Source of the DNA: Serinus canaria
Taxonomy: Eukaryota; Chordata; Aves; Passeriformes; Fringillidae
Assembly (NCBI RefSeq): GCF_022539315.1
Contig: NC_066316.1
Span: forward strand, 67,443,494-67,507,493
Direction: 5' to 3'
Length of the DNA: 64,000 bases
Shown: positions 11,327-23,900 of the stretch, in pieces
Numbering within the stretch: position 1 is the first letter of the stretch
Layout of the letters: every line of letters starts with the position of its first letter
Notes under the pieces: generated by a model
Databases searched by the model: none
The model's input: only the letters and a program-made list of their open reading frames with translations
What the model was told of the DNA's origin: nothing
Position numbers and translations under genes: made by a program

Positions 11327-14040
11327 ATCCCTGGTTTCCAGACACTGTCATGAATTACCAGGAATTTCTCAGCCCTGTCCCACCTGTTCTCCACCTTCCA
11401 ACTCTGTGATCGGCTTCTCCAGAGTGCAACATCTTCCAGCACTGCAGTGCACTGGAGGGGCTGCAGCTGGGAACTTCCACAGCCCTTGCCTATGACCACT
11501 TGTCCTAATAATCTGAATGTCCTGGATGAAAAGGAGAAAAACACTTGTTTTTTCTTAATCAAAGACTCCAAAACTGCATTGTATCGATGTTATGTAAACT
11601 GCAAAACCTCTGTTCATTGTAAATAGTAACTCAGTGCCAATAACTGATCCTAGTGCTTTCCTTTTTTTAAAATGCAAAACCTATGTGATTTTAACTAGTC
11701 TTCTCCTGATTCAACTAAAAGTATTATTTTCCAGAAGTGGCCTCTTTGTCTAAAACATTTTTTTTTCATGTTTTAACAAATAAAAAATCAGGACAGGTGT
11801 TTGGGTTTTTGCTTTTTTATATATAAAATATATATAATATATATACATACCTGTACATACAGTAAATGGGTGCTATTGCAGAGGACGCTCATTTGGAATT
11901 GAATGAATCCTGCTGCAGCTGTACCCAGAAAGCGATAATTTTACTGCAGACATGAAAACACTGGTGGGATTCTGAAAGCCAGTGATCTAATTTTTGGCTT
12001 TTGCCAAGCATGATTTTTTTAAATTGGATTGCACTTTTTGTTTATGATTATGTACCTGTAGATGGTTGTAACTTTGCTCTTTCAGGAATCACGTGCTGAA
12101 TTTACAGTAATGTTTCCAATGTTTGACAAGTGTGTGATGATTTGTTCTTGAAATTAAAACGAACATGTTTAAAGCAAGAAAACTACACCATCACTGTTTG
12201 AACTGGAAAATTGAAACTGCAAGGACTTCTTGTATCAAAACATGTATACTGAAATGTTTCAAAAAGATTTATTAAGCAGTGTAACCACATTCAGATGGTC
12301 TTAAAATAATAGCATTTTAGCCATGTCCCCCTGCTAAACTGTTGGTCATGCAACTAGGATTTTTCTGTTTTATGTGTAACATTTTTCCATTGTAAAAGAA
12401 GTGTGTTGAGTGTCCTGTACTGCTAATGAAATTACTTTCTCTGTGTCTGCAAGTTCTCCAGTGGAATTACTATGCACTTCTTTACATTTCATGGGGGATG
12501 CACAGAACAAAGTATTACCTTTTCAGTTGTCTGTACCAGCCTTGAATTACTTACGTTTAACCAAAAAACACAAAAAAATTTCCTTTCTATTTCTATTGAG
12601 TTTTTAATACTGAGTTGCAAATTTTAAAGTCTTAATTACATTTTGTTATGGTTTATTCACAAGTTTACATTTTAAAACTGTTTAACTTTCTTAATTTAGT
12701 AATTAAAAAAAAAAGAGCATTTTACATTTGGACAGTTGTTTTTTTGTTTAAACTGTGGAGCTAATGGTAGACATGAGATTAAAAACTTTTCAAGAAGGGG
12801 TGTCATGCCATTTGGGGCAACATATTTCATAGGAGTATGCAGACCAATTATCTATGGGACATCATTTTCCAAGTTATGAAGTCGATATGTTGTTAAATAG
12901 CTGGAGTTCAACTGTAAGGAAGATGGCCGAATGCACAGCTAGTCTCTCCTTTCTCTCTTCTACAGCAGTTTGTTCTTTATTAGTTCTGCTGCATTTAACA
13001 TGAATACTTTTACATTTACAAGTGTTGCAGGAAAAGCTTTTCTATGTCTTGTATTGCTGTTACTGCTTTAAAAGATTGTGGCCAACTAAGACTTCCTGAC
13101 AGTTGAAACTTTTTTTTTTTTAATTATTTAGTACTTAGATTGTGAATTCATATTCTGAAGATTCACACATTTTCTAAAGAGAACCTTTGTTTGTGAAAAC
13201 TAACCCAATAATCAATGGAGATTCAGAGAACAAATTGTCATCGTTTTAATATTTTCTATACAAAACTGACTGAAAATCCTCTTGCAAAGGAGGCTTCCAC
13301 ACTTAGCCTTTCTCAAAGTGTGAATTTCTACGGCAATGTTGCTTGTTACCAGATTTCCATGATAAATTGGTTAACGTTTTACATGTAGAGTCTAGAAGTA
13401 ATGTTATGTACATTATCTATTCAATGTTGCTGTACCTGTAGCTGTGGAGTACCGAAGAGGCCATGATCCTTGTTGGACTTCTAGCTTCCTCTTAGTACTT
13501 ACAAAGCAAGTCGTGGCCCTCTTTTTTTTCCCACAGCTACCCCCCTGCCTTAAAATATCATCCATGGAACTGAGGACTCCATAGTAACTCAGCGGGCTGG
13601 CAAAGCCAAAATGTCACCTCCTCAGCCCAGAGCCCGGTGGCGAAGCGTGGCCATTCTGCCAAGTTCCTTAGCAGCCTTTGCTATGCCACAAACTTAAGTG
13701 CAGATTCCATCTGTAATGCGGGACGAGCCTAAAACGCTAGTTTGCCTATGTTTCTCATTGGAAGTACGACTCAGATGGGGCGTTGTTGGGGTTTTATGGC
13801 CTTGATTTCTGATTCTTGGGTTTGCTGTTTCTTGTACTGCATTCGGTCTCGGAGTACCATGTTGGTCTCTGCCGGATCTCTGCCTGCAGCTGGCTTGTGT
13901 GCAGACTGGTGCCACTGTTGAGTGGCAAATCCAGACCATTTCTCATTGGTAGCTCTTCTGCTTCTTTTTCTTAATGTTGGGACTTTTGTTGTTTGGGTTT
14001 TTTAATCTCTCAAATAAAAACATTAGCAAAAAATTTAAAC
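11327..14040 (+). other. FYN: FYN 3' untranslated region
   Basis: Non-coding sequence follows the FYN stop. It contains many ATTTA and T-rich stretches, a (TA)-rich run at 11817-11845, and several potential poly(A) signals. The length of about 2.7 kb assumes use of the signal at 14013-14018; earlier use at 11779-11784 or later use at 14070-14075 or 14192-14197 would change it. The block 13690-13940 is richer in CpG than its surroundings and looks like a conserved UTR segment. An 81-codon minus-strand frame there has no recognisable domain. Confidence 0.75.
14013..14018 (+). terminator. FYN: Likely main FYN poly(A) signal
   Basis: AATAAA at 14013-14018 is followed within about 30 bases by a GT/T-rich element (aaggttgttaggtttttttg), the usual downstream signal for cleavage. 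Other AATAAA copies at 11779, 14070 and 14192 could also be used. Confidence 0.55.
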
Positions 14041-14199
14041 AAGGTTGTTAGGTTTTTTTGCTATAAATTAATAAAAGCCTTTTCTTAAGCACTGTGTATA
14101 CACCACAAGTAGTTGTGTGGTGACTCTAAAAGAAGAATTTGTGAGATTGAGGATCTTCTGTTCCTTCCAATAATTTTTAAATGTTAGACTAAATAAATT

Positions 14200-17100
14200 C
14201 CACTCAGGTAAAAAGAATTGGCCAAATGCTCACCCCACCAGCCCACTTGATTCCCAACCGATCCATGATGTGGTGGCTGATTTCCAAAAGAGGTCTTCTA
14301 GAAGACCTCCCAGCAGCAGAAAGGACTCCATGGGGTGACACAGGCTTCTCTAAGCCAAGTTTAATCCAAGACCGGTCTCAGGAAAAGTGACAGGTGGAAA
14401 TGGGACACTGCTGCAAAAGGGATGGTTAGTATGGTTATTATATTTCTGTGAGAAGGCAATTATGTGAGACTTGGTGGTCTTTGAAAAAGACAAAAGGCAC
14501 TAACATGATATTCTTTGGCTTTTATAAACAGTGCTCAGTGTAGTTCTGGGTGATGCTCTGGTTTTGATTTAATTACCACTGTAGAAAAACAAAGTAAATG
14601 CAAAACAGAAAAGTGATGAACTGCTAAAATTACAAGAATAATCACAAATGGAAAATCTGTCTCCAGTGTCAGCATTTCTCCTGAAGCCTCTAGACTGGAA
14701 AGGACTACCTGCAGCCCAAGGAGGCAGATTGCTAAATGTCTCGATCTTGCCACATAACTTCAAGGTGAGTGGAAAGTTGCTCCAATTTATTTTAACGTGC
14801 ACCGTCCTTTTCTTAAGTGCTGCAATAAAAAATGCAGCACGCTAATGAATGCTACCATATTGCACCCAAGGGGTTTAAGGGCCTCACACGAGGCTGAGCC
14901 CAAGCATGCAAGAGCTATTAGGAGATATACAGTAGCTCCTCTTCTGAAGTGTAGACAATATTCATTCATCAAAGAAGCCCTTTCCTGTCTAATGGGAAAT
15001 TACCACCAGCAGTGCAGACAAAAGGATATTTATTTTCTCCAGTCGTGTCAGTTTGAGGGTCTGTCTGTCTTTCAAGAATAATTGAAGTCTGTTTGTAGCT
15101 CAGAAATCTCATTGTGTTCTGCAGTCTTGGAAAGCAGTGATTATAATTTCCTGTGACTCATACACAGGGATATTTTATCACTGTGGGGACTCCTGTCAAC
15201 TAGAGCAGCATTCCCTGCCGTCTTAACTGAAGAAAGGGGCACTTTAGTTTCGGACTTTCCTGCACAGACCAAACAAGAACCCATGTGCTTTCTGCAGAAA
15301 AGGAAAAGAGGCCCCTTGCTGGGATTACCACACGAGTAGGGCGCTAGTGTCTCCCTCTCAGTGCTTCTAAATTTCTCAGAACTTCTGACAGCTAAAACCA
15401 GGCTGCTGAGGTCCATTTTGAATGTTAGAGAGGAAATGCTGGCTTCCCTTAAGTCCGTGAGGTATTTTCTGTTGACTTTTAATGCAGAGCCTGTTCTTAT
15501 GTGTGTGTGTGTACAGTTATCTGTAACTCAAAAGGAAATTCACACATAAAAACATCTACACAAACATCAATCTATCTCCTTGTATTCCTCTCCTGTAGCT
15601 GAAAGCTTAACAAAAATGTAAAACTGGGACATGAGTAGATTAGAGGACAAAATGTTGTTAACAACAAAAGAGCTGCTCTTTTTTTCTTCTTGTTTTCCTT
15701 TTTTCTTTTTTTTTTTTTTTCCTCCTGGTTCCCACTACGTGATCTGTTACAATCCCTGTTCCCAAACCAGGAGAGGTGGTAGCAGCAAGCACTGCTGCTA
15801 CAGCCCAGAGATGCTGTGGGTCTCTGGCTACTGCAAAGAGCAGCCTGCAGCTACCTTAAAGTCAGGCAGAGAAAACATTTCTCCCAAGGGCATGGCTGCA
15901 GTTTGGAGCCTGCAGTGGGAGTGTGCAGGAGTGCAGGGAGAACTGCCCTCCCAGGAAAAGCACATGGTAGGCACTGCATCGTGTGGTGGAGAGGCAGAGC
16001 CAAAGGTTGCAGCAGCAGCTGTGTTTGCAGCACCAGCTGTGCTCACAGCGCCTGTGCTTCCTTGTGCCCAGGGATTTGGGTGATGAGATTAGGGCAGGCT
16101 GAGGAGCGTGAACTGCGGTTTCTGCTTCCAAATGTAAATATCATCTCTGTTACAGCGTAGAGGAAAATAGTGTATGTTCAAGATGGGGGAAAAAACCACA
16201 GGATTGGTGTGGCCTGAGACTGCGAGGCAAGTGTTGGTTCTGCCTGACCAGGCCAGATGGAAGTTTGATTGTTTGGCTCATTGTTGGGAATAACTCGGCA
16301 TTAAGCTCTGTGAATAGCTAAAAGGGCAAAGAGTAAAGAAATGAGATTATCTTTCTTTCCCTACAGCCAGGCTGGAGCTTGCCAAGGGCTCTGGTTTGCG
16401 TTTTTGTGCATCAGCATTTGTTGCTGAGCTCCTGCACCCAGAGCCTTGCTCAGCTACCTATTGTAACAGCTTCATACAAAATTCCTGAGCCCTGGAATGG
16501 ATGAATTCTAATCTGGAAAAAGAAAAAAGAATGCAGGGCTGCTTTGTGGCTGTTGGGGCTCAGCCTCATGCCAGAGGCTTGTCTATGAGCCCTGGCATTC
16601 CCTGTGCTTTATTCACTGCTGCAGTTCAGGCTCTGCGCTGCCTCTAAATCCCACACGCTGCTGGAATTCCCCAGCTAGAAAATGCTACTCATTTAGGAAG
16701 GATCCCTGGTGTTGGGAAAGGGCTGCAGGGGTCCCAGCTCACTGCTCCTGGCACCACGCAGGGCCTGGGCCATCACTGTTCCTGGGGCAGACTTCCCAGG
16801 AGGCAGTGGCAATGCAGAAGGGGCCTGCAGCTTCCCTGGAGTCCCTTGGACAGCCAGGGCTGCCATGCTCTGTTGGCAGCAGCTCAGGCACAACTGTGTG
16901 GAGCTGCTGACAGGTCTTGGTGTGACTTGGCCGGGGCTGTGTTGCTACAGCCCATAGTCCCAGTGACAATGGAGAACCAGATGCTGAATCCTGCCCTCCT
17001 AAAAAAGCAAAGGCAACGAGCCACATGGGGAACAGCTTTGTGTCTTAAAAAGAGAGGACTAGGTACATTTGATCACACGAGAGCTCAAGTGTTCCCTCAA

Positions 17101-20100
17101 ATTCCCATGCCTCCCAAAAGCAGTGCAGCTGCCAGCTGAGCTTTGTCTATGACCTCATATACATCCAATGTATAAAAGACATACCACATATTGAACATTT
17201 GCATATGCTACATGTCTTTTGTTCCACTTGGGTGGCTTTTTCCTCCCCTTCCCCCACCTCTTGCCCCATTACTCATCCACACAGCTCCCATCACGTTATT
17301 TGGGACGTGTCATTTCTGAAGGACTACACATCCCTGTCCTGCAGAGAATGGGGGCTCTGTTAATTGTCAAATGTTGAGTGGGTAATGATCAATGGGTGAC
17401 TAATTGGATGCAAGAGGGAATAAAATAGGTATTACTTTGCTTCTGCTCTTAATTAAGAGGATGCATAATGCTGTGGGGAAAATCTTAACAAATAGCAGGA
17501 GAGGTTTCTGTCATTATGCAGGGTATAATTACACACATTGCACAAGCTAACATCCAGGTACTGTTTTCCTTCCTTTCAGGTGTCTCTCCAGGGTGTGACT
17601 GAAAAATGCCAAAGCAAGAGCCTTAAAATAAAGTGGAAAATATTTTTTGCAGGCATGTGTCTAGCAATGTAAACAGCAAGACATGGAAGAAAGCCCCAGT
17701 TTTCCTCACAGTGCAAAAGCAGCAAGGGACAAGCCATGTGCAGAGAACCAGAGTGAGACCATCATGTGCATTATGCTGAGGCAGAGGGGGTTAAAGGCTC
17801 ACTGCAATGTCTCCAGGTTAATTCACAGCACCAATGTTAAAAGAGGAGCAACATGACAGCACTTTATTTAAACAGTTAATCATCTAGAAGCAAAAATATT
17901 CATTATTTATTTCTCCAAATACAGAGATGTGGTAGGAAATATGAGAAGGGGCACTCAATACTAACACTTTCTTCCTAATGAAAAAAGAAATATTATAACT
18001 CCTGCAGGATTAGGAACCTTTTTAGAAATAAAAAAAGGTCTGTGTTACTTGCCTTGCCAAAGAAAACCATCCTGCACTTGAATCTGTCCTTTCTATGACA
18101 GGCCCAATATGACTCATCATGCTCTGCTTGTAAATAATGTACAGATGAGATATACTAACTTTAGAGAGTTCAGAGCTTTATCTGGCTTTCAGTGAGTGAA
18201 GTCAGTAGGGTAGGAAGACTTCAAATACATAAAAGAGTCCTTCAGAAGGCAATTATGATGCCTTCAGTTTTGGGGATGAGGGAGGTTTTTGAAATGCTGA
18301 AATAAACTTGGGTATCTGTTGTCCAAGTTTCCTAATCCAAAAATGAGTTAATTGACAGCAGTTTCTACAGCTTTGTGGGAGGGTACTTAGGTTTGGGCTG
18401 GACCTTTGAAACCCACTTGGCAGACAGTGCTGTTAACATAGTCAGCAGAGTGTGACTTTCGAGCTATTTTTCCTCTCTTTGTCAGGCTGTTAATAAAGTA
18501 CATAAAGCTCAAGTGAGAGGAAACTGCTCCAAATATCTGCTGTTTGCTGGGGCTTGGCAAGTTAAAGAGGGGACAGAGACTGGTTCTTTGGCCATATCTG
18601 CAGACACCATTAGGTCTCTACATTTCTGGACCTGGAAGTGCTCACACAAGGGACAGATCTCACAGCCAGAACCTTCCTCTCCTGGCCAACTGGCAGCTGT
18701 CTACAGGGGTGGCAGGTGGACACTCTTGTTTGCTGGATGTTACAGACCAGTGTCCAGGCTTTGACCAGAGGAGAACAGAGGACAGTCCAGACTCGTTGTT
18801 GGTGAGGGAGGCCATCCACTGTCTGAAAGGAGGTGCTTGATAACTCCATAGCAGAGCCTTTTACAAAGAAACCACACAACTGTGGATATTGATTAAACAT
18901 TCCATGGGATACTTTGCTTGCCAAGTCCCCATGCTGCCTGCATTCCCTGAGGAGCTGGTCATTGCACAGCAAACACTACATACATCCCTCACATACATCC
19001 CAGGAAGGTCAGGCACTTCTCAGAGCAACTCTCCCTCCCTGCTTCCATCCTGTCATCCATTCACCAAGGTCCTGGTTTTGGCTCCTGTGTGGCCATGGGC
19101 CCCTCGCAGCCCTCACCAACTGTGGCACACAGGTGGCAATAGAGCCATCACTGCTCCCGAGCTGGAGGCCAGTGGGAGAACTGGCAGGAGAGGCAGACAC
19201 CCAAGCCCAGTGTGGTCCAACTCAGGGCTCAGGCAGCCTTGATGAAAATGCCAGCTGTCAGGGTGTTCATGGTGCAAAACAGCTGTGCAGCAGAGGCCAG
19301 GCCAGAGGGATTAAACCTTCAGCTGACTCAAATGACTGTGGTTATAATGCAGCCATGCCAGCTCTAAGCATCTAGTGCTCATCACATCTGTGTCTGGCTG
19401 GGACCAGCAGGGACTGTCCACAAAGTCTGGCAGCAGTCAAGGATAACTTCAGGATGCTCCAAAAGGCAGCCCTGGTGTCCTGCTGGCCTTTGCCTTGGCA
19501 CGGGAGGGAGGAAGCGGGGAAGGAGGGGGTCAGGATGGCCAGCTCCAGGGCCAGGCTGATGTAGGCTTTCTCAAGAAGTAAGGTAAGCCCAGGCTGCAGG
19601 GCATCACTGCATTGCCATCAATACAATCACACGGTGCTCAGCTGGGGGCACATGCTGCTCCCAGCTGCTTGAGGTTTTCCTCCAAAAATGTGGTCAGTCA
19701 TTCCCTAATGAGAGGAGATAATTGCCTGGGTCACAGCTTTGCCTTTGAATCAGACAGAGGGGCTGGCAGGGTGGTGGGCATGCAGAGAGAGCCCATCCCG
19801 GGGACAGGAATGCTGAGCATGTGGCTCCTTCCTCCTCTGCCAGTGTCACAGGAAGGGCACAGGAAGGAGCAGCGGTGGCACTGCCAGAGCGAGGAGCCTG
19901 AGGGATGTTTTAGATGTCCCTGTGTGCCCAGGCAGAGCTGCCAGGCACTGAGGCAGCGAGTGGTGTCTGCCTGCAGTCACCTGGAGGATGAGGAGCCGGG
20001 CCCAGGCTGCAGCTAAGTGAACCTCCTTCAAGCTAAGAAAATGAGGCTGGAGATCAGGAAGAGCTTCTCGGCAGGGAGATGTGCTGAGTGGAAGGTCAGG

Positions 20101-20430
20101 ACAGTGGTGAGGGCTGGGATAAAAGCGGCCAGAGCGGCTTTCCTGGGGCAGCTCACCGGGAGCTGCTCGGCTCTCAGGAGCTGCGAGAATGCGGAAGTAT
20201 CAGCTGGTAGGGAAAGCGAGTTTCTGCTCCTTGAGAGTGTAGAAACTTGGAAGTATCTAGAACTCTAACCTAAAAGAAAGGACCAGTCGAGAAATCATTT
20301 TTTCGATTCTCTTTATATAGTTCTTACACGCATCATGTGATTGTCTTCATTAGTCTGAATCACAGCTGATTTAACATTTGGCACCGACGGTAAGCGACAG
20401 AGGGCTGAAAGCAAGGACTTTCCCGACGAG
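14200..20430. other. FYN-TRAF3IP2 intergenic region
   Basis: About 6.2 kb with no gene that I can support. GC content rises in 15750-16070, 16540-17130 and 18900-20230, and open frames appear there on both strands at once, a sign of composition rather than coding. A T-rich tract ends near 15720, and a short GT run lies at 15500-15511. One TATAAAAG (17172-17179) is followed about 20 bp later by an octamer ATTTGCAT, but no exon is visible nearby. Confidence 0.7.
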
Positions 20431-20439
20431 GCACACCAT

Positions 20440-20960
20440 TTAGGAATCACACCGGGGTTCCCCCTGAGTTATTTATCCGCGGCGCTCACGCAGAGGCCGC
20501 CCGGCTTCCCCCGGGAGAGGCGGCGGGCCGCACGCAGGCATGGCCGGGGAGCCGTGAGCCTCCAAGTGTCACTCCCCCACAGAGGCTCTCCCGCCGCCGC
20601 GCCGAGCCCTGCGTGCCTCTTCCACTTCCTGCTGCAGAGCCAGTTCTGCCGCTTACCTGGGAGAGGCAGGGAGGCTGTCGTAAAAGGAGGGAAAGCCGCC
20701 CGGCCGGCTGAGGAAGGAGCCCCGGGCGCGGCGGGGAGCGCGGGAGGCGCGCAGCCCTCTCGCTCTCCTGGGGCAGCCCAGCGCGAACCTCCCTCGCCCG
20801 CAAGGTAAGAAGTGTCAGAGGTGCCGCCGCTCTCGGCCCCTCTTTGCCCTCAGCTGCTGACCCACGCCTGGCTCTCCTGGGGCTTCTTTTCCCCCCTCAA
20901 ATCGCTGTCTCGCTCGCTTTCTCCCCCCTCTCGCGGGTCATGAGAGAGACCGACTTTCAC
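20440..20960 (+). promoter_or_regulatory. TRAF3IP2: CpG island, inferred TRAF3IP2 promoter
   Basis: This is the only clear CpG island in the window: dense CG dinucleotides, GC-box-like CCGCCC and GGGCGCGGCGGGG, and no good TATA box. A consensus ETS-type site, CACTTCCTG, lies at 20623-20631. A kappaB-like AGGACTTTCC lies at 20414-20423, one base from the classic site. A perfect splice donor (AAG/gtaaga) follows at 20804/20805. The island lies upstream of, and on the same strand as, the TRAF3IP2 coding exons, so it is best read as that gene's promoter and first, non-coding exon. The transcription start is not determinable from sequence alone. Confidence 0.75.
20560..20804 (+). other. TRAF3IP2: Inferred TRAF3IP2 5' UTR exon 1
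   Basis: GC-rich sequence ends in CGCAAG followed by gtaagaag, a near-ideal 5' splice site. The exon start is arbitrary within the CpG island. I infer splicing to the acceptor at 27939, whose exon carries the start codon. Open frames through this block exist on both strands (for example 20486-20803 minus and 20554-20808 plus) because GC-rich DNA has few stops. I do not treat them as coding. Confidence 0.55.
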
Positions 20961-23900
20961 AGATGGTTACAACATGTTTCAGCCATTTCGCTGCAGTTTG
21001 TTTTGTTTGCTGGTTCTTGTTCTTTTTTTTTTTTAATCAGGAGGGGTTAGGGGTAAACTCTGGGGACGGACACGCCTGGTGTCGAAATGTTGTCCTGCCT
21101 ATTTACGTAGTTGCCTGGCAATGACTGGCGGCCAGGCCTGATCTCGATCCCGCCCTGCCCGGCTCTACAGGCTCAAGGTGGTGTGTTGGCCGATGGCCCT
21201 TTCCCTTCCCTTTCCCTTTCCCTTCCCCGGCTGACCTGGGACTGCATGCTACAGGTCCACAGACCTGGTGAGGGAGAGGTGGCTGCAGGGCATGAAGAAA
21301 ACAGGATCACGCGTCGTTTTTGCCCCATCCTTGGCATGGAAACACGTGGGATCAAGATGGTAGTATTTCTTTTCGATTAGGATAAAATCAGCCATATAAA
21401 ACCTGCTCCCATATAAAACCCACTCCCATTTCACCCAGTTTCCGGATACAGGTTTTGTAGGGTTAGCACTGGCTGGGCACCGAGATTGGCACATCTGGGC
21501 TTACTGATCCTCAACCACCACCTGCAAGCCCTGGGTGGGTCAAGGCCTGGACTGGCCACACCAGTGCCCCACCATGACCACATGTTGCTGTGACACCCAC
21601 GGCAGGTGATTCCGGAGACAGGGATGCGAGAGGCACAGGTGGCTGGGCCAGGGTGGGCAGGTGGCTGCTGCCTGCAGTGCTGTCTGCCACTGAAGCTGGC
21701 CTTGCCCTTGCAGAGTGCTGGCAGTGTCTGGAAGCATGCTGTATTTTTAATTTTTTTATTTTCCAATGGAGTTTTCTTTCTCTTTTCCTAAAGCAGGAAG
21801 CAAGGCGTGTGCAATTATGCTGTTCGTGCCTGTCAGTGCCCCCCACCCCCAGCAGTGGCTTTTGAAGTTTGGCAGAGGGTACATGTCTGAAAGATACACA
21901 CATTTCTGCACGTTTCATGACTGCAAGTGAGCGAGGCTGTTCTCACGCCAGCTGAGGGAGACACGTCAGGTCCCGCAGGCTTCCCTCAGCCTCCCGCCGC
22001 CCACGCACCGTGCAGCCCTCGCGCCGCAGAGCAGGCTAGGAGCAGGCTAGGGAGGGGAGAGACATCAGCCCTGTGAAATACCTGGGGCTCTTTAGGAACC
22101 AGAGTCTTCAATGTAAAGCATGAAGCTGTAGGAAAGCAGGCTGAGGAAATTGATGCTTCTCAGAGTAATCCCCCCATCCCACCCCACTGAGCCAGCTCCA
22201 GTTTTGTGACAGGAGTTTTGGATGTCCCACGGCCATGGGATATCCCAAACTGGGGGTTCTTAAGTGCCTGTGAGAGTTTTATCAGCACCAGAATTGGGTA
22301 GGAAGTAGCATCTGGAAAACAATCACATTTTTAAGGATACTGAAGATAATTGTAGATGTTTTCATATTTCACAAAGCTTAGAAAACTGCCTATATCTGAG
22401 ATGCCTGTTTGGATCCTGCTAGAGGGTGTCACCCTTCTGGTTTCTTACTACTTACTGTCCAGCATTTCTTCAACATATATATCAATGTCTACACTAAAAA
22501 GGCAAAAAATATCAGCTCTGCTCTAGCCTTTGCACCATGGATTGTCCAGTGAAGCAGCATTAGGGCTGCAAAAGAGAATGTGAAGTTTGCCATGCAGACA
22601 GGATTTGAAGTATGTTCTCCTGGCACGTGTAGATTTTCCTGCCATGGCTTCAGAAAATGAGAGCAACCATATAGCCAGAGGAACATTGTTTCCTTCTTAT
22701 TTTTCTAATTTTTCCAGAAGTCATAAAAATAAGAATTACCTGCCCTAGAGAGCTAAAAGTCTGGGCTAGGAGTGTGACATGTTGCCTTAGTCTTTGCTGT
22801 GGAAGGTACCCAGGGGAGAGGGTCAGCGTCCGTGATGACAGCAGCTGAAATTTCTCACGGTGAAGTGCGAAACTCTGAAGCTTGGATTTCCTTGGCAGTG
22901 CTTATTTAAGTTGTAGACCCAAACCAGTTCCCACATTTGCACTTGCTCCTCCTGTAAGGATTTCCCTCTGGGATTTTTTGAGGAAAGTTGTGTCTAGTGT
23001 TTCTGTAGAGAAAGCTGCACTTAGAGCAAGTGCTCTTGCATACTTACATTCATCTCACCCCATGGCAACAGCATTCCTTGGGATCTCAGCACGTGCATCC
23101 TCACAGCAGCTTGCAGATTCTGCATCCACTTACTCCCATCCTGCAGATGGATATCAGCAGCACCGGGGAGCTTAAGGGATTCAGCCAAAGTACACAGGAA
23201 CTATCTGGAAATCAAGAAATACCTGTCTGTCCCCACCCCTTGTGATCTCAGCTTTGCCTTAATCTCTACCCATGCCATTTCAGAAATGTTGTGACTGGCA
23301 AATAAAAAACCCTGTCCTTGTGTGTTGTGCACCAAGGAAGGTGAGGTTTCTTTCTCATCCTAATGTTTTCTGTTTTAACAAGGTAGAGAAATAAATCTTT
23401 GATCAAAAGAGCAAAAAATATTCTCCCCCTCTCCAGAAGCAGCAGAGAGCACAACCATGCTCATGTTGCAGTCTCTCTCTCCTCTGTTTCTTCATGACAG
23501 AAGATTTCTAATCAAAAGCAGATAGATGGTTAATGTGTGTGCTTTGGGACAGTGCATCCTGACAAGTCTTCCTGCTGAAAAACAGATGAAATAAATATCT
23601 GATGGATTTTGCAATCAGCTGCAAGAAAACAGCACAGATGAGCAAAGCCAAACAGCCTTCCCCTTGTCCCCTTGCCTCCGTGGGAGGATTTTTAGGGGAC
23701 TTTGGCCATTGCTTCAAACTTGGATGCTCAGGCCCATCTCTACTGACCTGCAGAAGAATTTGCTCCCCTTCATTTATGCTCTCCCTTCAGGAATGGCCAT
23801 GGCCAGCAGCAGCTGGGTGTGAGCAGGAGATCTGGGTGGCATCACCTGTCTTCCTGGCAGAAGCAGAGGAAGAAGCTCTCTGGGTGTGGGAAGCCTCACA

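Noticed and set aside
17172..17210. TATAAAAG plus octamer as a promoter between FYN and TRAF3IP2
   Set aside because: No exon, donor or open frame follows; such short motifs are frequent by chance.
20486..20808. Open frames on both strands in the CpG island
   Set aside because: GC-rich promoter DNA lacks stops by composition; neither frame resembles the TRAF3IP2 protein.
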